Origin: JAGLOK01 sp963677605
GTDB taxonomy: Bacteria; Bacillota; Clostridia; Christensenellales; UMGS416
Assembly (NCBI GenBank): GCA_963677605.2
Contig: CAXXDX010000006.1
Coordinates: 930,001-994,000 of the forward strand
Reading direction: 5' to 3'
Length of the DNA stretch: 64,000 nt
Numbering within the stretch: the first letter of the stretch is position 1; each line of letters opens with the position of its first letter. Positions 24,724 through 31,149 of this stretch are shown piece by piece. Under the pieces are notes generated by a model. It had not been told where the DNA came from, did no database searches, and saw nothing but the letters and a program-made list of their open reading frames with translations. Made by a program: the position numbers and the translations under genes.

Positions 24724-25755
24724 TTATCTGTTAACTCTTCCAGAGCCATCTCCGCTCATAAGCTTTTCCACTTCTCCAACCTTTACCAGATTGAAGTCAC
24801 CTTCTATAGAATGCTTAAGGCAGCTTGCAGCCACTGCAAATTCCAGTGATTTCTGTTTGTCTTCATATCTGTTAAGCCCGCAAATAAGTCCGCCGGCAAA
24901 TGAATCACCTCCGCCTACACGGTCAACTATATCATTCATCATGTATCTGCGGCTCAAGTAGAACTTTTCTCTTGTCGTAAGGCAAGCAGCCCATCCGTTC
25001 ATATCAGCTGATTTTGATTCGCGAAGCGTAATCGCAATCATCTTCATGTCCGGAAACTCGCTTAACACTTTATTGCCAAGTGCCTCATATTTTTTAGTAT
25101 CAAGCTCGCCGCTTTCCACATCAACGTCCACGCTTATTCCGAGAGACTTCTGGCAGTCTTCTTCGTTGGCAATTCCTACATCAACATATGAGACAAGCTC
25201 ACGCATGACTTCAGGCGCGCTTTTTCCATACTTCCACAGTTTCTTTCTGAAGTTAAAGTCACATGATACAGTTATCCCTCTTTTTTTAGCTTCTTTAACT
25301 GCAGCCAACGAAACATCTTTAGCAGATTCGCTTATAGCAGGTGTAATTCCTGTAATATGAAACCATTCAGCTCCTTCAAAAACATCATCCCAGTTAATTT
25401 CTTCAACTGTAAGTTTTGCAATCGAAGAATCCGCTCTGTCATAAATAACATTTGAAGGTCTTTGATTTGCTCCTGTTTCAAGAAAGTAAATGCCCATACG
25501 TCCTTCACGCCTGATAATCTTTGTTGTATCTACACCGTAGCCTCTGATCTGACGGATACATGCGTCTGCTATATCATTATCGGGAAGAGCCGTCATAAAC
25601 GAGACATCCAGCCCATAATTTGCAAGAGATACTGCAACATTTGCTTCTCCTCCGCCAAAAGTCGCAATCAAATCCCTTGACTGAAAGAGCTTCTGTCTTG
25701 CAGGCGGATTAAGCCTAAGCATCACTTCGCCCATTGTTACAAACTTACTCATCAT
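24724..25755 (-). CDS. kdgK: 2-dehydro-3-deoxygluconokinase KdgK
   Basis: KdgK (343 aa) phosphorylates 2-keto-3-deoxygluconate (KDG) to KDPG in uronate and pectin breakdown. It is a PfkB/ribokinase-family protein: the N-terminal GEVMLRLNPP and FGGGEANVAVSLANYG, the GIYFLETGANQRPSNVIYDR substrate block and the C-terminal signature DRVGGGDSFAGGLICG with the catalytic Asp are present. It follows the KDPG aldolase gene by 6 bases, so the two enzymes carry out consecutive steps from one mRNA. GGAGGGT precedes the tandem ATG codons. Confidence 0.95.
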   Translation of the reverse strand: MMSKFVTMGEVMLRLNPPARQKLFQSRDLIATFGGGEANVAVSLANYGLDVSFMTALPDNDIADACIRQIRGYGVDTTKIIRREGRMGIYFLETGANQRPSNVIYDRADSSIAKLTVEEINWDDVFEGAEWFHITGITPAISESAKDVSLAAVKEAKKRGITVSCDFNFRKKLWKYGKSAPEVMRELVSYVDVGIANEEDCQKSLGISVDVDVESGELDTKKYEALGNKVLSEFPDMKMIAITLRESKSADMNGWAACLTTREKFYLSRRYMMNDIVDRVGGGDSFAGGLICGLNRYEDKQKSLEFAVAASCLKHSIEGDFNLVKVGEVEKLMSGDGSGRVNR

Positions 25756-25761
25756 ACCCTC

Positions 25762-26550
25762 CTATTTCTCAGTTAAGCGAACTTCTTTTCCGCACTTGGT
25801 TTTTACAACCATAAATTCTTTATCTTCGCTTAATATTTTATTTCCAGCTGCTTCAAGATGGAATTTTGCTCGAGAAAGATTGTTGGTTTTTTCCTCATCT
25901 TTATCGCCAACTTTGTCAACTTCAAATCCAAGCAATACATCAATAGAATCCTTAGCAGTCTTTGTAATATTAGTGTAGTTTCCGCTTTTTATGTCAGCCG
26001 CACTGCACAGCCATCCTCCGCCTATAGCGTGGATGAACTTTTTATCCGCATACTCAGGCAAACTGCTTAAATTCACTCCGCCCGTAGGTATAAATTTAAT
26101 CATTCTATACGGGCCGTAAAGCGCGCTGCACCCTTTTATTCCTCCGTAAATATTGGCAGGGAAAAATTTTAAAATATTAAGACCAAACTTTAATGCATGC
26201 TCAATCTCAGTCGGAGTTACACAGCCGGGCGTAACAGCAATATCATTTTCAACACACCATCCCACAACATCGTCATTAAATCCTGGGCTTACAATAAACT
26301 CAGCCCCTGCGTCTACAGCAGCTTTTGCCTGCTCCACGCTTAATACCGTACCTGCTCCCATTAATATCTCAGGGTATTTTTTCTTGATTGCCTCTATTGC
26401 CGGCAAACCCTGCTCAGTTCTTAATGTTATCTCCATGATAGGAAGTCCAGCTTCTATTAATGCCTCAGCAGTAGGCAGTGCCTCTTTTTCGTCATTAAAC
26501 ACAATAACAGGAACAAGCCCTAAAAGACCTATCTTATCACTTACTGTCAT
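25762..26550 (-). CDS. eda: KDPG/KHG aldolase Eda with C-terminal extension
   Basis: Eda splits KDPG into pyruvate and glyceraldehyde-3-phosphate. The class I aldolase core covers about residues 1-205: IMEITLRTEQGLPAI with the active-site Glu, GAGTVLSVEQAKAAVDAGA, TPGCVTPTEI, LKFFPANIYGG with the Schiff-base Lys, and FIPTGGVNLSSLPEY. The protein is 262 aa against about 210 usual; the extra 50-60 residues (from about DKVGDKDEEK to the end, KEVRLTEK) are charged and of unknown role. It has GAAAGGAG, a strong promoter and an operator upstream, and is followed by kdgK. Confidence 0.94.
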   Translation of the reverse strand: MTVSDKIGLLGLVPVIVFNDEKEALPTAEALIEAGLPIMEITLRTEQGLPAIEAIKKKYPEILMGAGTVLSVEQAKAAVDAGAEFIVSPGFNDDVVGWCVENDIAVTPGCVTPTEIEHALKFGLNILKFFPANIYGGIKGCSALYGPYRMIKFIPTGGVNLSSLPEYADKKFIHAIGGGWLCSAADIKSGNYTNITKTAKDSIDVLLGFEVDKVGDKDEEKTNNLSRAKFHLEAAGNKILSEDKEFMVVKTKCGKEVRLTEK

Positions 26551-26567
26551 TATTATTTTCTCCTTTC

Positions 26568-26582
26568 GTTCACTATGTGAAC
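26568..26582 (-). promoter_or_regulatory. Probable KdgR (IclR family) operator before eda
   Basis: A perfect 15-base palindrome, GTTCACTATGTGAAC, lies between the promoter and the eda ribosome site. A half-copy, GTTCATA (minus strand, 26596-26602), abuts the -10 box 20 bases away, about two helical turns. A site here would block transcription; the regulator gene next door is the obvious candidate. Confidence 0.65.
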
Positions 26583-26602
26583 GTCTTTTGCTTTATATGA
26601 AC

Positions 26603-26631
26603 ATTCTACCCTTTTAAGTTTCCTGTGTCAA
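26603..26631 (-). promoter_or_regulatory. Sigma-A promoter of the eda-kdgK operon
   Basis: The minus strand reads TTGACA, a 17-base spacer and TAGAAT (5 of 6), the closest full promoter match in the window. The half-operator starts at the base after the -10 box. Confidence 0.82.
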
Positions 26632-26644
26632 GAAACAAGGCAAA

Positions 26645-26667
26645 TAAAAAAGCTTGAAATCAAGCTT
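26645..26667 (-). terminator. Terminator of the iclR-type regulator gene
   Basis: On the minus strand AAGCTTG-ATTT-CAAGCTT is followed by TTTTATTTG, 10 bases after the regulator stop. It separates the regulator transcript from the eda promoter 14 bases further on. Confidence 0.75.
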
Positions 26668-26676
26668 AAATATCCT

Positions 26677-27456
26677 CTATACTAATCCGCCAATATCCTG
26701 CGATATTTTCTTTGCCGTTTCTGTCGCTTCTTTTATTATTATACTTTCTCTGTTCTCTACAAAGGAATTATCGCTCCCAGTTGTGCTAATCGCAGCAATT
26801 ACCTTTCCTCTGTAGTCCATAATCGGTGCTGCTACACAATATATTCCTTCTTCATTTTCAGCATTGTCAATAGCATACCCCTGCCGCCGCACTTCTTCAA
26901 TTTCCTTTAGAAACTCGTCTTCATTCACTATTGTATTATCAGTATACCTACTTAAGCCTTTATCCCGTATTATTTTTAATATTTCACTGTCATTTAGTCC
27001 TGTAATTAATGCTTTTCCCAATGAAGTGGAATGCACAGGAACTCTTTTTCCTATTCCCGAAAACATCCTTATTGTAGCCATTGGTTCAATTTTTTCTATA
27101 TATACAACCTCTCCCTGAGCCAGTATACCCATATGACATACTCTTCCGAGGTTTTTAGACATCTCTCTCAGATATGGAAGAGCTTCCGTTTTAAGCTCTA
27201 TCTGGTTAAGACGCACACTTCCGATTTCCACAACCTTTAAACCGATTTTATACTGACCGGTTGTATTGTCTTTTTGTATATATTTTCTGGAATTTAACGT
27301 GTTTAGCAGCCTGCTCATTGTAGTCCTGTTTAAACCCGTCTGTACTTCAAGCTCTCTTTGAGTAATAGGATTTTCCGCTATCATCTCCAATACAGTAAGA
27401 GCTCTGTCCACTGTCTGTAACGTCATATTATCTAAATTTTTTTCCATCTTTTCCAT
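26677..27456 (-). CDS. IclR family transcriptional regulator (KdgR-like)
   Basis: An IclR-type regulator of about 259 aa. The N-terminal winged helix (residues about 15-75; LQTVDRALTVLEMI, then LNRTTMSRLLNTLNSRKYI) precedes an effector domain with MGILAQGEVVYIEKIEP, VPVHSTSLGKALI and NEEGIYCVAAPIMDYRGKVI. KdgR proteins of this family sense KDG or KDPG and repress uronate genes. Position just upstream of eda-kdgK and a palindrome at their promoter support that role. The frame opens at a TTG at 27492; I chose the first ATG (27456), but no candidate start has a good ribosome site, so the N-terminus is uncertain by 10-20 residues. Confidence 0.85.
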   Translation of the reverse strand: MEKMEKNLDNMTLQTVDRALTVLEMIAENPITQRELEVQTGLNRTTMSRLLNTLNSRKYIQKDNTTGQYKIGLKVVEIGSVRLNQIELKTEALPYLREMSKNLGRVCHMGILAQGEVVYIEKIEPMATIRMFSGIGKRVPVHSTSLGKALITGLNDSEILKIIRDKGLSRYTDNTIVNEDEFLKEIEEVRRQGYAIDNAENEEGIYCVAAPIMDYRGKVIAAISTTGSDNSFVENRESIIIKEATETAKKISQDIGGLV

Positions 27457-27732
27457 AAGCAAATTGTAACAGCATTCATATAATTTAGGCAAATAGTTTT
27501 ATTTATTATCTTAATCTTACATTTTTCTATCTACCGAAATATTAAATTTAACGCTTCTATACTAATAAATATTTTCCATTTTATATACTCTGTTACATTG
27601 TTGTATTTTTGTCCTTGCAACAGATTGTATATTTTTCCATTCCTTACTATATATTTATACTTTTCTATATTTTATGCAACTTTTTTCTTTTAAAACTACT
27701 CTTACTTATAACAATACATTTTGGAGGTCATT

Positions 27733-28122
27733 ATGAAAAAAATCTTATCACTCACATTAACAGCACTGCTTCTACTCGCTTTCGCATCATCCGCCTATGC
27801 AGCCGGCCTATATATAACCAGTGCATCAAACGGTATATCAAAGTCCGGAACAACAGTAACCGCAAGCCAGTATACAAGCACAAACACAACAGCAAGCACA
27901 ATAAAACACGTGAAGTATATCCAACGCTATAGCGGAGGAAGCTGGTCGACATACACAACAAGAACAAGCTACTCTTATAACACAAGTTCTAAAAGCGACT
28001 CAAGCGCAGTATCTGTACCTGGCGGCTACAGCTATAGAGTTGTAACCTATCACTATGCATACGAAGGATCAACATTAGTCAGTTCAACAAGCAGAACATC
28101 TGGCTCCGTATACGTCAGCTAA
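27733..28122 (+). CDS. Small secreted Ser/Thr/Tyr-rich protein of unknown function
   Basis: A 129-aa protein starting at the ATG at 27733 (GGAGG 8 bases before it). The first 24 residues form a classical signal peptide (MKKILSLTLTALLLLAFASS ending AYA-A). The mature part has almost no acidic residues and is made of Ser, Thr, Tyr and Gly, with alternating hydrophobic/polar strands (YIQRYSGGSWSTYTTRTSYS) that suggest an extracellular beta sandwich. It has no cysteine and no anchor. Similar small secreted proteins occur in Clostridia without known function. The 240 bases upstream are very AT-rich with no second gene. Confidence 0.75.
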   Translation: MKKILSLTLTALLLLAFASSAYAAGLYITSASNGISKSGTTVTASQYTSTNTTASTIKHVKYIQRYSGGSWSTYTTRTSYSYNTSSKSDSSAVSVPGGYSYRVVTYHYAYEGSTLVSSTSRTSGSVYVS

Positions 28123-28128
28123 AATAAC

Positions 28129-28162
28129 TGTATCAGGGTTTCTTATCCGAAACCCTGATACA
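28129..28162 (+). terminator. Strong hairpin after the small secreted protein
   Basis: TGTATCAGGGTTTC pairs perfectly with GAAACCCTGATACA around a 6-base loop, 6 bases after the stop. The following T tract is weak (AACTTTATATAATATTTTG), so it may act as an RNA 3' stabiliser as well as a terminator. Confidence 0.65.
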
Positions 28163-28191
28163 AACTTTATATAATATTTTGTTCTAAAAAG

Positions 28192-28776
28192 TCACTCCAT
28201 GCTTTCAATAATCTTAACTATATCCTCTTTAGTAAACATACTGTTTGCATTAATTCCAATTCTGTGTCCTTGCCTGTTATTGTATTCTATGAAACTATAC
28301 TCATCTTCAGCAACATACAACACTCTAATTTCACCAATATCTATTTCATCCGGTTCAGCAGTAAAATTGTTTTTATGCGTACTCATGTTTTCTGTATTAA
28401 TACTAAATTTAATATAATCGCTTTCATCATTACGATACTCATACTCAATTATATAATTATCATTATCATGTTTTGTATAATCCGCATATTCAAGCTCATA
28501 ACCTTCCGGAAGCCAGCTCGGCCTTTGTACTCTAAAAGGAATATCATTATCGATTGAATCGAAATTATCACTCTCGACAGTTCGCCCGTCAGATTGTTCA
28601 TGCCGCTGTTTATCATTTATTATAAAATTGCCTATCTTTCTTAAGAAGATTCTATAACTCCCGAAAACAACAGTATCTTTCAGCAAAAAGGCAGATGTGA
28701 ACATAATTGTAATTATGCCAAATATAATTAATATCTTGTATGCTACAGGCAATCTTTTTCCATTATTGTTTCTCAT
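28192..28776 (-). CDS. Membrane-anchored DUF4367-type protein
   Basis: A 194-aa protein with a short cytoplasmic head (RNNNGKRLPVA), one membrane helix at about residues 12-32 (KILIIFGIITIMFTSAFLL) and an external domain. The external part has the RPSWLPEGYELEYADY motif and a terminal KEDIVKIIESME typical of DUF4367 domains, often found on anti-sigma factors or cell-surface sensors. Its external domain is related in layout to the C-terminal domain of 28903-29553. It lacks the cytoplasmic sigma-binding region of that protein. The ATG at 28776 is preferred to the GTG 6 bases upstream because AAGG is 5 bases before it. Confidence 0.65.
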   Translation of the reverse strand: MRNNNGKRLPVAYKILIIFGIITIMFTSAFLLKDTVVFGSYRIFLRKIGNFIINDKQRHEQSDGRTVESDNFDSIDNDIPFRVQRPSWLPEGYELEYADYTKHDNDNYIIEYEYRNDESDYIKFSINTENMSTHKNNFTAEPDEIDIGEIRVLYVAEDEYSFIEYNNRQGHRIGINANSMFTKEDIVKIIESME

Positions 28777-28902
28777 ATACACCTTAATTGTAATATAACT
28801 ATGATTAATATATCATAAAAAAATATTCTGATAAAATATAAAAACAGCAAATTAAATATCATTTGCTGTTTTATTCATAAGTATTATTGTTCTATATCGA
28901 AT

Positions 28903-29553
28903 TTAGTGCATGCTTTCTGCAACTTTCACTAGTTCTTCTTCATTCAATGTAGCTGCAATCTGCACAGTGTCTCCCCATCCATCCGAAAAGCTTGCGTAAA
29001 TAGTTATAGGATTACTATAAACTTTAGTGAGCAAAAACGGTAAGCCGTTCAAATTATACTCAAGAACTTCCCTATCCAAGTCCAAATCATAATTAATTGG
29101 ATCTCCATACACTCTAATCAGAATATATAATCCTTCATTAGCAGCATTTTTATACATAATTTCATAACCCGGATATCCGTTTTTATCGGTTTGAGGTACT
29201 ACATATTCCAGTTCATATCCATCAGGAATAAACTCAGGAAAATTTATCTCATGTGCCTGATACAAAGGAGTTGTTTCTACTTTAAATGCCGGATCTTCCG
29301 TAGCACGCGTATTCGGCATTTCAAACATATATAAGGCAATAGAAAATAAGCCGAATAAAACTATAAGGGCTGCTACGGCCTTAAGAAAAAAATAATTACT
29401 TCTTTTTGGTAGTGCTCCAGTGGCATTTTTGATTGCGCTGGCTTCAATTCTTTCAAATACGGAATCATCAATATCATCAATATTGTCCATCTCTTCCGGA
29501 TTTTCATCTGCCAGCTTGCTGAGCAGCTGTTCTATATCATCATATTTATTCAT
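28903..29553 (-). CDS. Putative anti-sigma factor with DUF4367 external domain
   Basis: A 216-aa single-span membrane protein. Residues 1-50 form an acidic cytoplasmic region (LLSKLADENPEEMDNIDDID), residues about 55-75 a membrane helix (FLKAVAALIVLFGLFSIALY), and the rest an external domain with FPEFIPDGYELEYVV and a terminal LNEEELVKVAESMH matching DUF4367. Its ATG overlaps the 3' end of the ECF sigma reading frame by 8 bases, the classic arrangement for a sigma/anti-sigma pair. It probably holds the sigma factor at the membrane until an envelope signal is sensed. Confidence 0.78.
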   Translation of the reverse strand: MNKYDDIEQLLSKLADENPEEMDNIDDIDDSVFERIEASAIKNATGALPKRSNYFFLKAVAALIVLFGLFSIALYMFEMPNTRATEDPAFKVETTPLYQAHEINFPEFIPDGYELEYVVPQTDKNGYPGYEIMYKNAANEGLYILIRVYGDPINYDLDLDREVLEYNLNGLPFLLTKVYSNPITIYASFSDGWGDTVQIAATLNEEELVKVAESMH

Positions 29554-30075
29554 TATGATGCTCCTTTTTATACATCTCCCTAAGCTTCTTATAAGCTCTG
29601 TGATAAATCGATTTCAACGTACCAAGCTTTATACCTGTTAATTGAGATATTTCTTCAAGCTTTAACTGTTGCACAAACTTTAAATGAATCAGGTGTCTCT
29701 CTCTTTGAGATAGATTTTTCACCATACTTATATATTCATCTTTGTCCTCTATAAGTAAGAGCGATTTATCCAGATTTTGGTTGCATTTTTTTTAAATTCT
29801 TCGCTGTTATATACTTCTTCCACCGGAATGGCTAGGTTTCTCTCCTTTAGCGCGCGGTATGCTATGCGTACAGCTATAGTAAAAAACCATTTATCAAATT
29901 TATCTTTATCTTTTAAATTATGAAAATTTTCAGCAGCAGCAATAATAGCTTCCTGAAGAACATCCTCAGTAAGATAGGGATCATTGGTTATGCTGTTGAC
30001 TACACGAAAAGCGTTTCTCTTTATAGGCTGCCAAAGCCTAACTACCTCTTTCGCCTGCTTTTTTATATCTTTCAT
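29546..30075 (-). pseudogene. ECF RNA polymerase sigma factor, frame split at an A8 run
   Basis: The first frame (30075 to about 29786) encodes sigma region 2: QPIKRNAFRVVNSITNDPYL, TEDVLQEAIIAAAENF and FDKWFFTIAVRIAYRALKE. It then runs into a stop soon after EEFKKN. The -1 frame from the A8 run at 29786-29793 encodes region 4: LLLIEDKDEYISMVKNLSQR, RERHLIHLKF, LEEISQLTGIKLGTLKSIYH, RAYKKLREMYKK, ending at 29546. Joining them needs one extra A, giving 176 aa, a normal ECF length. It could be a programmed slip, a phase-variable switch, a recent mutation or a sequencing error. The product would direct RNA polymerase to envelope-type genes, with its anti-sigma partner immediately downstream. Confidence 0.82.
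29786..29793 (-). other. A8 homopolymer at the sigma-factor frame change
   Basis: On the coding strand the run of eight A sits within GAA-TTT-AAA-AAA-AAT. A -1 slip here yields TTT-AAA-AAA-AAA-TGC and joins regions 2 and 4. Runs of this kind allow ribosomal or RNA polymerase slippage and also attract sequencing errors. Confidence 0.8.
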
Positions 30076-30104
30076 AAATTATCCATGATTTTTTATATCG
30101 ATAT

Positions 30105-30113
30105 ATTATACCA
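30105..30113 (-). promoter_or_regulatory. Extended -10 promoter for the ECF sigma gene
   Basis: The minus strand reads TGGTATAAT, a perfect extended -10, about 30 bases before the ATG at 30075. No good -35 is seen. Confidence 0.5.
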
Positions 30114-30138
30114 TATTTTCAATAGGACTTTCTTATTT

Positions 30139-31071
30139 TTACCTATATTTGTTTATTTTCAACGCGCTGCAATAAACTAAATATTCTTTATTCTGATTAA
30201 ACGGCCAGCATAAATAAGCAGAATCCACTTCATTTGCTTTTTTAAAAATATCATCCAATCCTACCTGAGAAATCTCTATTCCATATTTTTTGACTAAATC
30301 TTCAGCTTTTCTTATATCATCTTTGTTTGATATATCCAGCTTTTTTAGTTTCCTGTAAACAACGCTTTCTTTTTTCATTTCCACAATGTCAGTAAACATA
30401 AATACATATCCGTCATCTCTTGCCATGTTTAGTACCATGTCATTATAACGATTTAGTATCTTTGGCATGCTTGAGTAGGCTGCGTTTAGCATTAAATTTA
30501 AATCCTTATATTCGTAAAGACCGTATTCATGCAATATCTTAAGAAAAACTTCAGTCTGAGTATATAAAAGCTGTGTATAAACAGGGCAGGAGATAACAAC
30601 GCTGTAATGCTTCAAATTAGCCTCAGGCTTCATACCATCAATAGCTTCGGAAATATATTGTGATACCTTTTTTGCAGGCGTCAGCTTCTTTACAAGCCTC
30701 TCTAGTTCTTTAAAAAAACCCATTTCCCACGCACCTGTAAAATCCAATTGAACTATTGATATTTTCTCAACCTCACTTTTTGTAAGTCTATGGCGCAAAA
30801 GTCCTTCTTCAATGCTTTTTGTATCTGTGTCAATAAGTGTAACCTCACTAAATTCACGACACAAGTACTTGACATCAATATCATTTAAACTTCCTGCGCC
30901 CAGCACAGCCACACTGTTTTTGTCTTTTATATTTTTAACCGTATGTTCTAAAAAACTTTGCAGTTCCTCTCTGTAGTTTTTCCACAGGCTATACATTTCA
31001 TCTGCATTGTAGCTTAGATTTACATCACGGTTAAATTTATCTATATTAAAATTTTTTATATTAAACGTCAT
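30139..31071 (-). CDS. Putative class I SAM-dependent methyltransferase-like protein, unknown function
   Basis: A 310-aa soluble protein. Residues about 52-90 show a Rossmann-type SAM-binding start: NSVAVLGAGSLNDIDVKYL, then SEVTLIDTDTKSIEEGL with the acidic residue ending strand 2. The remainder (LKHYSVVISCPVYTQLLYTQ, RYNDMVLNMARDDGYVFMFT) does not match a named methyltransferase I recognise, and no substrate can be proposed. GGAGGG lies 5 bases before the ATG. It sits alone between the terminator of the large membrane-complex operon and the sigma gene. Confidence 0.6.
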   Translation of the reverse strand: MTFNIKNFNIDKFNRDVNLSYNADEMYSLWKNYREELQSFLEHTVKNIKDKNSVAVLGAGSLNDIDVKYLCREFSEVTLIDTDTKSIEEGLLRHRLTKSEVEKISIVQLDFTGAWEMGFFKELERLVKKLTPAKKVSQYISEAIDGMKPEANLKHYSVVISCPVYTQLLYTQTEVFLKILHEYGLYEYKDLNLMLNAAYSSMPKILNRYNDMVLNMARDDGYVFMFTDIVEMKKESVVYRKLKKLDISNKDDIRKAEDLVKKYGIEISQVGLDDIFKKANEVDSAYLCWPFNQNKEYLVYCSALKINKYR

Positions 31072-31106
31072 ATTCCCTCCGGAATAATATTATCACATAA
31101 TTATAT

Positions 31107-31132
31107 AAAAAAAGAAGGTATACGAATATACC
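31107..31132 (-). terminator. Terminator of the ArsR-Mrp/Nuo-GltD operon
   Basis: On the minus strand GGTATA-TTCG-TATACC (stable TTCG tetraloop) is followed by TTCTTTTTTT, 18 bases after the flavoprotein stop. It closes the 15-gene operon. Confidence 0.88.
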
Positions 31133-31149
31133 CTCTCTATTAATATTTT

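Noticed and set aside
29749..30075. A complete short sigma-like protein of 108 aa
   Set aside because: It stops right after region 2 and the missing region 4 is found intact in the next frame, so it is a split gene and not a natural short protein.
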